Shown: piece after piece, positions 24,483-32,460 of the stretch
Layout: each line of letters begins with the position of its first letter
Numbering within the stretch: the stretch's first letter is position 1
NCBI GenBank assembly: GCA_002359655.1
Contig: DENL01000022.1
Coordinates: 1 to 37,555, forward strand
Direction: 5' to 3'
Length of the DNA stretch: 37,555 nucleotides
Source of the DNA: Rickettsiales bacterium UBA2645
GTDB lineage: Bacteria; Pseudomonadota; Alphaproteobacteria; Rickettsiales; UBA1997
Made by a program: the position numbers and the translations under genes
The notes under the pieces: generated by a model
The model's database searches: none
Told to the model about the DNA's origin: nothing
The model's input: the letters and a program-made list of their open reading frames with translations, nothing else

Positions 24483-25467
24483 GATCTTTATCAGTGAAAG
24501 CATTATAGCGATTATTGATCTGATCTTTGTTGGCAAGGTACCAATCAATGGTTTCTTTAATACCTTCTTCGATCGAAACTTCACATTCAAACCCGTAAGA
24601 TTTGGCGCGCGTCATATCCATTAAGCGTTTTTTATCGCCTGCTGGTTTGCTAGTGTCCCATACAATTGGCACTGCGCCAGTTGGTACGCTTTTTGCTACG
24701 GTTTCGGCAACTTGCTTGATAGTAATTCCTGTACCACTTCCCAAATTAATTGGCTCGTTAATGCCTTTTTCAACCGCCAGCATCATACCTCTAGCTACAT
24801 CGCGAGCGTGAATAAAATCACGAATTGGTGAACCATCGCCCCAAACAGTTAAAGGATTCTCACCACTCAAAGCGCGGTTAATTAATGATGGAATGACCAT
24901 AGCATTTTCTGGATCAAAATTATCGAAAGGTCCGTAAACATTGGCTGGACGTACAATTGAAATTTTATCCCAACCATATTCAATTTTATAAGCTTCAGCT
25001 TGCAATTCCGCTAAGCGCTTAGCCCAGCCGGCAAAACGATCGTTTGGAGATGGGAAAGTTTTCCACACATCATCTTCGTAAAAAACTTCTGCAGGGCTGT
25101 AAACACCAACTGATGAGGTGAATAAAAATCTTGCAACGCCACTTCTGCGAGCGGCTTCCATCATATTAAAACTAAATGTTACTGTTGGAACAAGAAAGCT
25201 AGCTGGACGTTTCATAGTCATTGCCGGAGAACCTTTTACACCAGCAAGTTGAAAAACAATTTCCTGATTTTTACAAACTTCTAAACATGAGGAAAATTCG
25301 CGCAGATCAACTTTAACAAACTTAATTCCAGCGGGAGCCCGAGAAGGTTCATCAAGAGAAGCTATGGTAACATCGGCTCCGGATTTTACTAACATCTCAA
25401 CTAAAGGACGCCCAATTAAACCAGTTCCGCCAGTTACTAGAATTTTTTTATTTTTATAAAAAGTCAT
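24463..25467 (-). CDS. Extended SDR: NAD-dependent nucleotide-sugar epimerase/dehydratase
   Basis: A 334-aa extended SDR. The Rossmann motif GGTGLIG is at 13-19, LAGVKGSP near 74, the Ser pair FTSSVGVY at 117-122, VRPANVYGPFDNFDP in the substrate half, and NLGSGTGITIKQVAE near the end. At the usual Y-x3-K site the sequence is FAGWAK: Lys is K150 but position 146 is Ala. It is related to GDP-fucose synthase/WcaG-like and UDP-glucose 4-epimerase-like enzymes. It lies 1 bp after the Nudix gene stop. A C-3/C-5 epimerase-reductase or C-4 reductase of the GDP-deoxyheptose path is a reasonable guess. Confidence 0.82.
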   Translation of the reverse strand: MTFYKNKKILVTGGTGLIGRPLVEMLVKSGADVTIASLDEPSRAPAGIKFVKVDLREFSSCLEVCKNQEIVFQLAGVKGSPAMTMKRPASFLVPTVTFSFNMMEAARRSGVARFLFTSSVGVYSPAEVFYEDDVWKTFPSPNDRFAGWAKRLAELQAEAYKIEYGWDKISIVRPANVYGPFDNFDPENAMVIPSLINRALSGENPLTVWGDGSPIRDFIHARDVARGMMLAVEKGINEPINLGSGTGITIKQVAETVAKSVPTGAVPIVWDTSKPAGDKKRLMDMTRAKSYGFECEVSIEEGIKETIDWYLANKDQINNRYNAFTDKDHVPTKK

Positions 25468-25468
25468 T

Positions 25469-26575
25469 TTATTTTGTTTTGATAAAGTTTTCTAACGATT
25501 TGAAATCAAGCTCTGAAGAAATATTTTTTAGTGTAAGAAATTCAGAAATTTTTAAACTTATTTTGTAAAGCATGTCACCATTTTTGCTACAAAGATTTTT
25601 ACCAATCTCAAGATCGCCAAATTGCCAAGCAAGAAATTTTGAGATCAGAGGATAATTTTGTTTTTTCCAACCAGAACAAAAATTACTAATCAAAAAACTT
25701 TGTAGATTTTGTGGCGTGTTAAATCTTGATATTTTTTGTTTGGTTAGTGGATTTTTGATTTTAGAAACTTTTTTTATTTCGTGACAGATTATCTCAAATA
25801 AAGATTCTTCAATCAGAGTTACCGTATAAAGATTAACAATTTTTTGATGGGCAAAAAAGTTTTTCTTTTTTTTGTCAAAAGAAATTTCATCAAGTGCAAT
25901 CCACTGCAACTCTTCTATTTCAGAATCAGGTATAGTTTTAGGATGTGTTTTTAACTCACCTAAAAAAGCACAAAATTTTCCGTCGATATTAGTTAAACGA
26001 TCGCGCTCAGCACCAATCATCAAAGTATGATTGAATTTAAAATCTAAAATCACGCGCTTAGAAAATTTTTCTAAATCAACTCCTGTTTCTTCAAAAACTT
26101 CTCTTTGCCAAGCTGATTGCCAGTTGGCATCAATTTCTTTTGGCCATTTAATTTTATGTTTTTTAAAAAATTTTGTTAAAGATTTTGGATCGTTAATTTC
26201 TTTTTTTGCCTTTTGCCAGCAGCCATAATCAAAACTATTTTTATAAAACTCATCAATTGTAGCGTTTTTTATTTTCTCAAAATTTTCTAAAAAAAATCCG
26301 TGATTTGCTGATGGTAATTCCACATAACCTCCAGGAAACCACCACTGAAAATTATCTTTAAAACGGCGTTGCAAAAGTGTGTAAATTTTTTGGTCTTTCT
26401 GGTTTAAATAAAAAATTGGACCAATACCAGAAATACTAATTTGCTGGAAAGGCGAGATGTGATATTTTTTAGAATCTGATTGAATAGTTGTGCCAGCAAA
26501 AGGAATTTTAAGCAATTCAATCTGACTAACAATTTGTTTTTCAATTCTAGTTTTTTGGTTTGAGGGTTTTTTCAT
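25469..26575 (-). CDS. Nudix hydrolase-like protein with split Nudix box
   Basis: A 368-aa protein from the ATG at 26575; an ATG at 26617 would lengthen it to 382 and deepen the overlap with the preceding gene. The Nudix fold is seen from about 48: GIGPIFYLNQ, LLQRRFKDNFQWWFPGG, and later REVFEETGVDL. The box GG(82-83)xxE86 ... R158-E159-x2-E161-E162-x-G is interrupted by about 60 extra residues between the first Gly-Glu part and the REVFEETG part. All key residues remain. A C-terminal extension of about 130 residues is unknown. It might hydrolyse a nucleotide sugar or similar diphosphate, consistent with the sugar-nucleotide neighbours. Confidence 0.8.
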   Translation of the reverse strand: MKKPSNQKTRIEKQIVSQIELLKIPFAGTTIQSDSKKYHISPFQQISISGIGPIFYLNQKDQKIYTLLQRRFKDNFQWWFPGGYVELPSANHGFFLENFEKIKNATIDEFYKNSFDYGCWQKAKKEINDPKSLTKFFKKHKIKWPKEIDANWQSAWQREVFEETGVDLEKFSKRVILDFKFNHTLMIGAERDRLTNIDGKFCAFLGELKTHPKTIPDSEIEELQWIALDEISFDKKKKNFFAHQKIVNLYTVTLIEESLFEIICHEIKKVSKIKNPLTKQKISRFNTPQNLQSFLISNFCSGWKKQNYPLISKFLAWQFGDLEIGKNLCSKNGDMLYKISLKISEFLTLKNISSELDFKSLENFIKTK

Positions 26576-27518
26576 CAATATTTTCCTTCCACCATTTGAT
26601 TGTTTCTTTAATGCCATTTTCTAATTCAATTTTTGGTTCCCAACCAAGTTCTTGTTTGGCTAAAGAGCAATCTAAAAACAAACTGGTTTTGATTGTTGGT
26701 TGTGATAAATCATGTTCGATTTGCAGATTTTTTCCAGAAGCGCTGATAATTTTTTTTATGACATTCAAAACACTTTCTGCCTTACCAGCACCGCAATTAT
26801 AAAGGCGATATTTCTCTTTTTGCTTTTGTAAAGCTAGATTAACAAAGTTGTTTAAGTCTTCGGCATGCAATAAATCACGCTCTTCTTCGCCAGTTCCCCA
26901 AACTGAAATTTTGTCTTGAGCCAACATTGTTTTGGTAACATTGGCTCCAAAAAAATGACTGCGTTCTAAATCAAATTTATCGTGAGGGCCGTAAATATTA
27001 GAATGGCGAATGGCGGTGAATTTGGTTTCACCGATGCGCGAATAAAAATCGCACATCTTTTCAATATAAAGTTTGGTATTGCCAACGCCAAAATAACGTG
27101 GATGTAAATCTTTGTTAGCATCAAAGTCAGTTTCTTTTAAAGCGACAGCACTTGATTGATACATAACAGTACAAGAGAAAAAAATCACATGTTTAACTTT
27201 ATGCTCAAAGGCACTACGAAAAATATAAGAATTCATTACGGCATTGTCTGTCACGTGAATAAAGGGTTTGGTAACAATATCTTTAGCGCCAGAAGTTGTG
27301 GCGGCAGCTTGAACTATAAAATCAAAACCAGGAATTAATTTTTCTAATTCAACTGGATTGCGTAAATCACATTGATGCCAAATTACATTAGAAATTTTGT
27401 ATTCTGGACGATTAAAGCGCACAGCATGAACTTCGAATTCAGGTTTTTTAGAAAAATATTCCACCATATTGCGGCCAATAAAACCAGTTGCTCCGCAGAT
27501 TAATAATTTTTTTTTCAT
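26547..27518 (-). CDS. WcaG/ColC-like extended SDR (nucleotide-sugar reductase or epimerase)
   Basis: A 323-aa extended SDR: GATGFIG at 9-15, AAATTSG near 71, the Ser region FFSCTVMYQ (S115), AIRHSNIYGPHDKFDLERSH and GTGEEERDLLHAEDL. This resembles GDP-L-fucose synthase and GDP-L-colitose synthase, which epimerise C-3/C-5 or C-5 and reduce C-4 of GDP-4-keto sugars. The catalytic box reads YFGVGNTK: K149 is present, but position 145 (Y in most SDRs) is Val and the nearest Tyr is Y142. It sits 5 bp after the ColD-like gene, so reduction of the 3-deoxygenated 4-keto sugar is the likely task. Confidence 0.82.
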   Translation of the reverse strand: MKKKLLICGATGFIGRNMVEYFSKKPEFEVHAVRFNRPEYKISNVIWHQCDLRNPVELEKLIPGFDFIVQAAATTSGAKDIVTKPFIHVTDNAVMNSYIFRSAFEHKVKHVIFFSCTVMYQSSAVALKETDFDANKDLHPRYFGVGNTKLYIEKMCDFYSRIGETKFTAIRHSNIYGPHDKFDLERSHFFGANVTKTMLAQDKISVWGTGEEERDLLHAEDLNNFVNLALQKQKEKYRLYNCGAGKAESVLNVIKKIISASGKNLQIEHDLSQPTIKTSLFLDCSLAKQELGWEPKIELENGIKETIKWWKENIDEKTLKPKN

Positions 27519-27523
27519 CAGAA

Positions 27524-28801
27524 TTATTTTTTATAGTTTTTGATAAACTCATCAACTTTTGAGCAAACATAATTGACAGCTTCTTCATTCATGCTTTGAT
27601 GGCAACCAAAAGCAAAGCCATTTTTCATAATATTATTAGAAGAGCTTTGATCGCCAGCCATACGATGTTCATAGAATTTCATCACCGGATGATAACCAAT
27701 ATTTCCGGCGATGATTGGACGATTTTCAATATTTTGTGATTTTAAATAATCAGAAATTTCTTTTACTTTAAAAGGGCAGTTTGGTTTTAAAATAATTGAG
27801 AAGCCGAACCAGCTTGAGAGGGCTTGTGAAGTTTCATGTTGGAAGTCGAAAATATCAGAATATTTTTCTAAATTTCTAAAATAAGTAGCAACGTTAGCTC
27901 GGCGTTGGTTAACAAAACCAGCTAGTTTTGGCAGTTGAATTTGACCCATACGCGCTTGGCATTCTGTTGGTCGAATATTGTATCCCAAATTAACAAAAAT
28001 AAAACGCGGATCGATATCGGGATATTTTGCAACGTATTTTAAATGTTCATCAGCTTCACGAGTCCAGCCATGTGCGCGCATAATTCTCATGGTTTCGGCC
28101 AGCTCGAAATCGTCAGTAACAGTAATGCCTCCCTCCAAGGTTGTGATGTGATGCGAGAAATAAAAACTAAAAGTTGCTACTCGGCCGAAAGTGCCAACAG
28201 CTTTATCTTTGTAGTATGCACCCATTGATTCACAAGTGTCCTCAATAACTTGCAGATTATGTTTTTTTGCTAACGCCATTAAAGAATCCATATCACAAGG
28301 ATTGCCATAAACGTGTACTAACATTATTGCTTTAGTTTTTGGCGTTATTGCTGCTTCGACTTTATTTAAATCGAGATTGAAAGTTTTTGGATCACAATCA
28401 ACCAAAACAGGAATCAAGTTACTCTGAATCAAAGGCCAGACAGTCGTGGACCAAGAAAGCGAAGGTACGATAACTTCATCACCTGCTTTCAAATTATTTT
28501 TTGTTTGTGGATTGGCAATTGCAGCAATAGCTAAAAGATTTGCCGAAGAGCCAGAGTTATTCATCACGCCATATTTATGACCAAACTCTTTAGCATATTG
28601 CTCTTCAAACTTTCTCACCTCTTTACCCATGGTGACATGTGTTGTAAGCATTGGCTCAATAAAGGCGTTGATTTCTTCAGCACTGAAAGTTGGTTCGTGA
28701 AGACGAATAATAGGATTTTTTGCATCAAAATTGAAATTGTGATTGGCAGCACAATATTCGTTAACTGCAGAGAAAATATTTTCTTTTAGCTTTTTGGTCA
28801 T
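27524..28801 (-). CDS. ColD-type PMP-dependent GDP-4-keto-6-deoxy-sugar 3-dehydratase
   Basis: A 425-aa DegT/DnrJ/EryC1-fold enzyme. The PLP lysine is replaced by His: SFYFSHHITTLEGG aligns base for base with the SF..xK...xGEGG pattern, putting H217 at the Lys site. That is the signature of the sugar 3-dehydratases ColD and RfbH/E1, which remove the 3-hydroxyl. RfbH carries a [2Fe-2S] Cys cluster after RDWGRD; here the matching RAHGWTREADEH region has no Cys cluster, so the enzyme is ColD-like, a class that works on GDP sugars with glutamate as amine source. GDP linkage agrees with the GDP-heptose genes of the facing operon. It is the first full-size gene of the minus operon, coupled by ATGA to a 43-aa ORF. 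Confidence 0.88.
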   Translation of the reverse strand: MTKKLKENIFSAVNEYCAANHNFNFDAKNPIIRLHEPTFSAEEINAFIEPMLTTHVTMGKEVRKFEEQYAKEFGHKYGVMNNSGSSANLLAIAAIANPQTKNNLKAGDEVIVPSLSWSTTVWPLIQSNLIPVLVDCDPKTFNLDLNKVEAAITPKTKAIMLVHVYGNPCDMDSLMALAKKHNLQVIEDTCESMGAYYKDKAVGTFGRVATFSFYFSHHITTLEGGITVTDDFELAETMRIMRAHGWTREADEHLKYVAKYPDIDPRFIFVNLGYNIRPTECQARMGQIQLPKLAGFVNQRRANVATYFRNLEKYSDIFDFQHETSQALSSWFGFSIILKPNCPFKVKEISDYLKSQNIENRPIIAGNIGYHPVMKFYEHRMAGDQSSSNNIMKNGFAFGCHQSMNEEAVNYVCSKVDEFIKNYKK

Positions 28802-28929
28802 GACTTATTTAGATTTAATGAAGTTAGAGCGGGGATTGTAAAAATAACAAAATTGTTGGTGGTAAATTTTTTTTCAAACAGACCAGATAAAATTTTTCCA
28901 ATGATTGCAACCATAGTCCAGTCAGTCAT
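28798..28929 (-). CDS. 43-aa small ORF overlapping the ColD-like gene start (leader peptide or gene remnant)
   Basis: The ORF runs from an ATG at 28929 to a TGA at 28798-28800 sharing ATGA with the next gene's start, the usual form of translational coupling. The peptide begins MTDWTMVAIIGKILSGLF and ends in IPALTSLNLNKS; it has mixed hydrophobic and basic residues and no signature I recognise. An in-frame stop lies just upstream. It could be a translated leader, or the C-terminal remnant of a gene whose front part was lost between rmlA and here. Only the overlap argues that it is real. Confidence 0.35.
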   Translation of the reverse strand: MTDWTMVAIIGKILSGLFEKKFTTNNFVIFTIPALTSLNLNKS

Positions 28930-28952
28930 ATAATTTTTTCATCTCAGAAGTA

Positions 28953-28975
28953 TGAGTTAAATTTTGAAAAACTCA
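28953..28975. promoter_or_regulatory. Inverted repeat TGAGTT-N11-AACTCA upstream of the minus glycan operon
   Basis: A perfect 6-bp inverted repeat with an 11-bp AT-rich spacer, 24 bp before the small ORF start. On the minus strand, TTGAGT followed 18 bp later by TACTTC could be a weak promoter overlapping it. The 147-bp gap 28930-29076 holds nothing else recognisable. Weak evidence; a candidate operator. Confidence 0.25.
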
Positions 28976-29076
28976 AATCTTCATAGATTCGGGCCGATCA
29001 ACTTTTAGCTTAGATTTAGAATATTCGTTAGTAAAATTTGATAAGTGCATTTTTTGTTATTTTATAGTTAAGCGAT

Positions 29077-29958
29077 TTAAAATATCGTTTCCAAATATTC
29101 GCGATAAGATGAACCTTTCTTATATTTTTCTGCCAAAGATTTAAACTGATTTTTATTAATAAAACCCTTGCGATAAGCCACCTCTTCGATGCAAGCGATT
29201 TTTAAACCTTGGCGTTTTTCAATTGTGTGAATGAATTGCGAAGCTTCTAAAAGCGAGTCTGGCGTTCCAGCATCAAGCCAAGCAAAGCCGCGTTTTAATT
29301 CAACAATTCCTAATTTTTTGTTTTTCAGATAAACATTGTTAACATCAGTAATTTCAAGCTCACCACGAGTTGAAGGTTTTAGGTTTTTAGTAATTTCAAC
29401 TACTTCAGAATTATAAATATAAAGCCCTGTAACAGCCATGCTTGATTTAGGATTTTTTGGTTTTTCTTCAATTGAAAGGGCTTTTTCTTTTGTTTGATCA
29501 AACTCAACAACACCGTATCTTTCAGGATCAGAAACATGATAAGCAAAAACTACTCCACCAATTTCACCTGCTTCTAATTTATTGAATTTTTCTTGCAATT
29601 TTTCGCGATTAATTTCGCTGCCGTAGAAAATATTATCGCCAAGAATCAAACAAACATTTTGATTATTGATAAATTTTTCTGCGATTAAAAAAGCTTCAGC
29701 AATGCCTTTTGGCTTGTCTTGAATAGCGTAAGATATTTTTATTCCGAGGTCTGAACCATCGCCTAAAAATTTTTCAATATTTGGCGTATCTTGTGGAGTA
29801 GAAATTATCAGAATGTCTTTGATCTCAAGATTCATCAAGGTTGTAAGTGGATAGCAAATCATTGGTTTATCGTAAACTGGTAAAAGCTGTTTGCTGATAA
29901 CATTAGTCAACGGAGCGAGTCTGGTGCCGTTTCCGCCGGCGAGAATAATTCCTTTCAT
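29077..29958 (-). CDS. rmlA: Glucose-1-phosphate thymidylyltransferase
   Basis: A 293-aa enzyme making dTDP-glucose from glucose 1-phosphate and dTTP. Family marks: KGIILAGGNGTRLAPLT at the N-terminus, SKQLLPVYDKPM, IIISTPQDT-type strand, GDNIFYG, ERYGVVEFD, EEKPKNPKS and the C-terminal FAWLDAGTPDSLLEAS. Length is normal (about 290). RmlB, RmlC and RmlD are absent from the window, so dTDP-rhamnose or another dTDP sugar would need genes elsewhere. It is on the same strand as, and upstream of, the ColD operon but separated by 147 bp. It lies 52 bp after the DUF5334-like gene. Confidence 0.94.
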   Translation of the reverse strand: MKGIILAGGNGTRLAPLTNVISKQLLPVYDKPMICYPLTTLMNLEIKDILIISTPQDTPNIEKFLGDGSDLGIKISYAIQDKPKGIAEAFLIAEKFINNQNVCLILGDNIFYGSEINREKLQEKFNKLEAGEIGGVVFAYHVSDPERYGVVEFDQTKEKALSIEEKPKNPKSSMAVTGLYIYNSEVVEITKNLKPSTRGELEITDVNNVYLKNKKLGIVELKRGFAWLDAGTPDSLLEASQFIHTIEKRQGLKIACIEEVAYRKGFINKNQFKSLAEKYKKGSSYREYLETIF

Positions 29959-30010
29959 TAAAGTGATTTTGATTTTTTGATTAAAAACGGAGAGGGAATT
30001 TCTAAGTAAT

Positions 30011-30316
30011 TTATTCTTCCATCAAGAAGTTTCTTTCTTGGTGATTATTAGTAAAATCTTCAATTAAAATTTCAGAACCACGAGAAACAGAATTCATCGT
30101 GATAACTTTTCCAGTATGATAATTACCGTCAGCACTATCGTAAAAATCGATTATTGATCCTTCTCGGACTAAATTACCAGTTTCAATTGTAATTGTTGAA
30201 TTTTTTTTGATGTCAATCCCATCCCAAGCAAATAAAGATTTGCTGAAGGTTAAAAAAATAATCAGAGTTGAGAAAAAAATTATTGGATAAAATTTTTGCT
30301 GCGGTGATGTTCTCAT
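30011..30316 (-). CDS. Small secreted protein, DUF5334-like
   Basis: A 101-aa protein starting at MRTSPQQKFY (ATG at 30316); a longer frame to 30415 is less likely because the signal peptide begins here. A signal peptide spans about 1-30 (cleavage near LFA-WDG). The mature part has WDGIDIKKNSTITIETGNLVREG followed by IIDFYD...GNYHTGKVITM, the alternating strand pattern I associate with the DUF5334 family seen in Rickettsiales and relatives. Function unknown; periplasmic or surface location expected. It is upstream of rmlA and divergent from tRNA-Pro. Confidence 0.65.
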   Translation of the reverse strand: MRTSPQQKFYPIIFFSTLIIFLTFSKSLFAWDGIDIKKNSTITIETGNLVREGSIIDFYDSADGNYHTGKVITMNSVSRGSEILIEDFTNNHQERNFLMEE

Positions 30317-30440
30317 AAATTTTTGGTGATTAATGTTGACTTTTGCTAAAGTTGTTTGTCTATTGCGCGCCCTCAAGTTAAAAGGCAAATCAAAATCACA
30401 TCTAATAAAATTCAATTCAACAATTTTTTAGATTTTTCTT

Positions 30441-30518
30441 CGGGGCGTAGCGCAGTCTGGCTAGCGCATCTGGTTTGGGACCAGAGGGTCGGGAGTTCGA
30501 ATCTCTCCGCCCCGACCA
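30441..30518 (+). tRNA. tRNA-Pro (anticodon UGG)
   Basis: 78 nt with an encoded CCA. The acceptor stem CGGGGCG pairs with CGCCCCG; the D arm is GCGCAGTCTGGCTAGCGC, the anticodon stem-loop CTGGTTTGGGACCAG (anticodon TGG) and the T arm GGGAGTTCGAATCTC. The C1-G72 start is normal for bacterial tRNA-Pro. No clear promoter or terminator is visible next to it. Confidence 0.95.
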
Positions 30519-30586
30519 CTTCTTTCTAAGGCTTACAGCTTTTTAAAAAATCGGATTTTTTGCTCAGTCCATCCTGTATAATGAAT

Positions 30587-32332
30587 TTATGCTTCTTTCT
30601 CAAAAATAGTTCCACTCACTTCATTTTCGTCATAAAGAATTACATCTTTGATAATTTCAGAGTTGATTTCGCGAAATGCTTTCAAAGCGCTATCAATTTC
30701 TGAAGCGCTTACTCCAACAGAAGAAAGTGCTAATTTACTTAGCTGTAAGCCAGTTTCCATATTTTTTGAGACAACCAAGCTAGCGCCAACTTTTTTAAAT
30801 CTTTCAGCGTTACTTAAGTTTTCTGATTTGGTCACAACTGTTGTGTTAGGAAAATTTTCGTGAATAAATCTGGTGATTTTAATACAAGCGATTTCATCTT
30901 CCATTGTCACAATCACAGATTCGGCGCGGTCAATTCCGATATAGCGCAAAATATCAGCATTCAGCGCATCGCCGTAGTAAATATTGTAACCATTAGCTTT
31001 TTCGATTTGAACGGCGCGACGATTGCTTTCAAGTATCACATAATTCAAACCACGTTTGCGCAAAATATAAGAAACGATGCGACCGACTTTAGTAAATCCG
31101 ATTACAATCACATGTTTAGAAATATCTTCGATTTCTCTTTTTATTCTATTATCAGCTAAAACATCTTTGGTGTAGAGATGTGATTTGATTTTGCGTCCAA
31201 TATTAGCCATCAAAGGCGTTAAGGCCATGGTGAAAGTGACAACAGTCATCAAAAATTGTGATAAATCTGATTCCATAAATCTTTGCTGAACTGCCATTAC
31301 AAAAACTACGAAACCAAATTCGCCACCTTGTGAAAGCAAAAGACCAGAGTGAATTGCAGGCGCTAAAGGAAAACGGAAAAGTCGGCAAAGTAAAATTATA
31401 ATCGAGCTTTTAACTACAATCAAAGCCATTGCAGCGGCAACGATGTATGGAAAGCTGCGTAGCAATAAATCAAAATCAAAAGACATGCCAATGGTCATGA
31501 AAAACAAGCCCATTAACAAAGATTTTAGTGACAGAATTTCTTCTTCGACACGATATTTAAATTCAGTCTCTGCCACCATCAAACCAGCGATGAAAGCACC
31601 CAAAGCAAAAGATAATCCCATATAATCGCTTAAATAAGCCGCTCCCAAAACCACTATTAAAGTGAAGCTCAAAAATAATACTTCGTTTTTTGAAGCGGCG
31701 ATCAAGCGATAAACAGGGCGCAGTAAAGAACGACCAACAGCAAAAATTATCACCATCGCTACAATGGCATCAAGCAAAGCTCCGCCGACAGCTGGAAGAA
31801 TTTCAACATTTTTTTGCGAGAGAAGGGGAAGCAAAACTAAAACTGGAATTACGGCTAAATCCTGCATCAATAAAACTGAAAAAGATAAGCGACCAACACG
31901 AGTTGAGTCTTCACCATTTTCAGAAATAACCTGCATTACAATTGCAGTTGAAGACAAAGCAAGAGCGCAACCAATAATAATTGAAGTTGCCAAATTTAAA
32001 TTTACTAACTTAAAGCAGATCAAGAAAATCGCCCCAGAAGTTAGAATAATTTGTGAACTACCAAATCCTAAAACATACTTCCGCATCGCCATTAACTTAC
32101 CAAAAGTTAATTCTAATCCAATGGCAAAAAGTAAAAAGACAATACCAAGCTCGGCAATTGAGCTAGTAGTTTCGCCGCTAGTTAAAACACCAAATCCAAA
32201 AGGGCCAATCGCAGCACCTGAAACCAAATATCCAAGCGCTGGACTAAGTCCGAATTGTTTGAAAATAATTACGATAGCAACCGAAGCAAAAAGCAAAATT
32301 AGTATGTCGTGAAGATAGCTGATATTATGCAT
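30587..32332 (-). CDS. CPA2-family monovalent cation/proton antiporter with TrkA-N domain (KefB-like)
   Basis: A 581-aa protein. The first about 380 residues form the Na+/H+-exchanger domain with 12-13 membrane helices (LGYLVSGAAIGPFGFG, ALALSSTAIVMQ, SFALGAFIAGLMVAETEF, LLLSQGGEFGFVVF). Residues about 400-520 are the RCK/TrkA-N domain (HVIVIGFTKVGRIVSYIL nucleotide motif, YYGDALNADILRYIGI). A short C-terminal extension follows. It exports K+ or Na+ in exchange for protons and is gated by the cytosolic nucleotide-binding domain. KefB and KefC cannot be separated by eye. It stands alone, divergent from dcd with a 128-bp gap. Confidence 0.92.
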   Translation of the reverse strand: MHNISYLHDILILLFASVAIVIIFKQFGLSPALGYLVSGAAIGPFGFGVLTSGETTSSIAELGIVFLLFAIGLELTFGKLMAMRKYVLGFGSSQIILTSGAIFLICFKLVNLNLATSIIIGCALALSSTAIVMQVISENGEDSTRVGRLSFSVLLMQDLAVIPVLVLLPLLSQKNVEILPAVGGALLDAIVAMVIIFAVGRSLLRPVYRLIAASKNEVLFLSFTLIVVLGAAYLSDYMGLSFALGAFIAGLMVAETEFKYRVEEEILSLKSLLMGLFFMTIGMSFDFDLLLRSFPYIVAAAMALIVVKSSIIILLCRLFRFPLAPAIHSGLLLSQGGEFGFVVFVMAVQQRFMESDLSQFLMTVVTFTMALTPLMANIGRKIKSHLYTKDVLADNRIKREIEDISKHVIVIGFTKVGRIVSYILRKRGLNYVILESNRRAVQIEKANGYNIYYGDALNADILRYIGIDRAESVIVTMEDEIACIKITRFIHENFPNTTVVTKSENLSNAERFKKVGASLVVSKNMETGLQLSKLALSSVGVSASEIDSALKAFREINSEIIKDVILYDENEVSGTIFEKEA

Positions 32333-32366
32333 TTTATAGATTTTATTTTTTATCTAAATTGAAAAA

Positions 32367-32395
32367 TTGTCTTTTGAGAATGCTGTTCTTATAAA
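32367..32395 (+). promoter_or_regulatory. Sigma70-like promoter of the dcd-rbfA-dxr-rseP run
   Basis: TTGTCT (32367-32372), a 17-bp spacer, then TATAAA (32390-32395), giving a 5' leader of about 60 nt before the dcd ATG. Good consensus and spacing in the kefB-dcd divergent gap; unproven. Confidence 0.5.
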
Positions 32396-32460
32396 ACGGC
32401 TCTTCATAAAAACCAGTCTTGTTACAGGCAAGAAACTTTTAAAAATCTCTTAAATTCCAA

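Noticed and set aside
24483..24590. Longer N-terminus of the classical SDR
   Set aside because: The extra 36 residues overlap the upstream epimerase gene and precede the normal SDR start MSQLKNKIALVTGAS.
27524..28801. RfbH (CDP-4-keto-6-deoxyglucose 3-dehydrase) as the name of the DegT-fold protein
   Set aside because: The His at the Lys site fits, but the Fe-S Cys cluster of RfbH is absent and the RAHGWTR region follows ColD.
30545..30561. AAAAAATC-G-GATTTTTT palindrome after tRNA-Pro as a terminator
   Set aside because: The stem is nearly all A-T with a one-base loop; it would not form a stable rho-independent terminator.
31764..32312. 182-aa ORF antisense to the KefB-like gene
   Set aside because: Lies wholly within a well-supported membrane protein gene on the other strand and has no family pattern.
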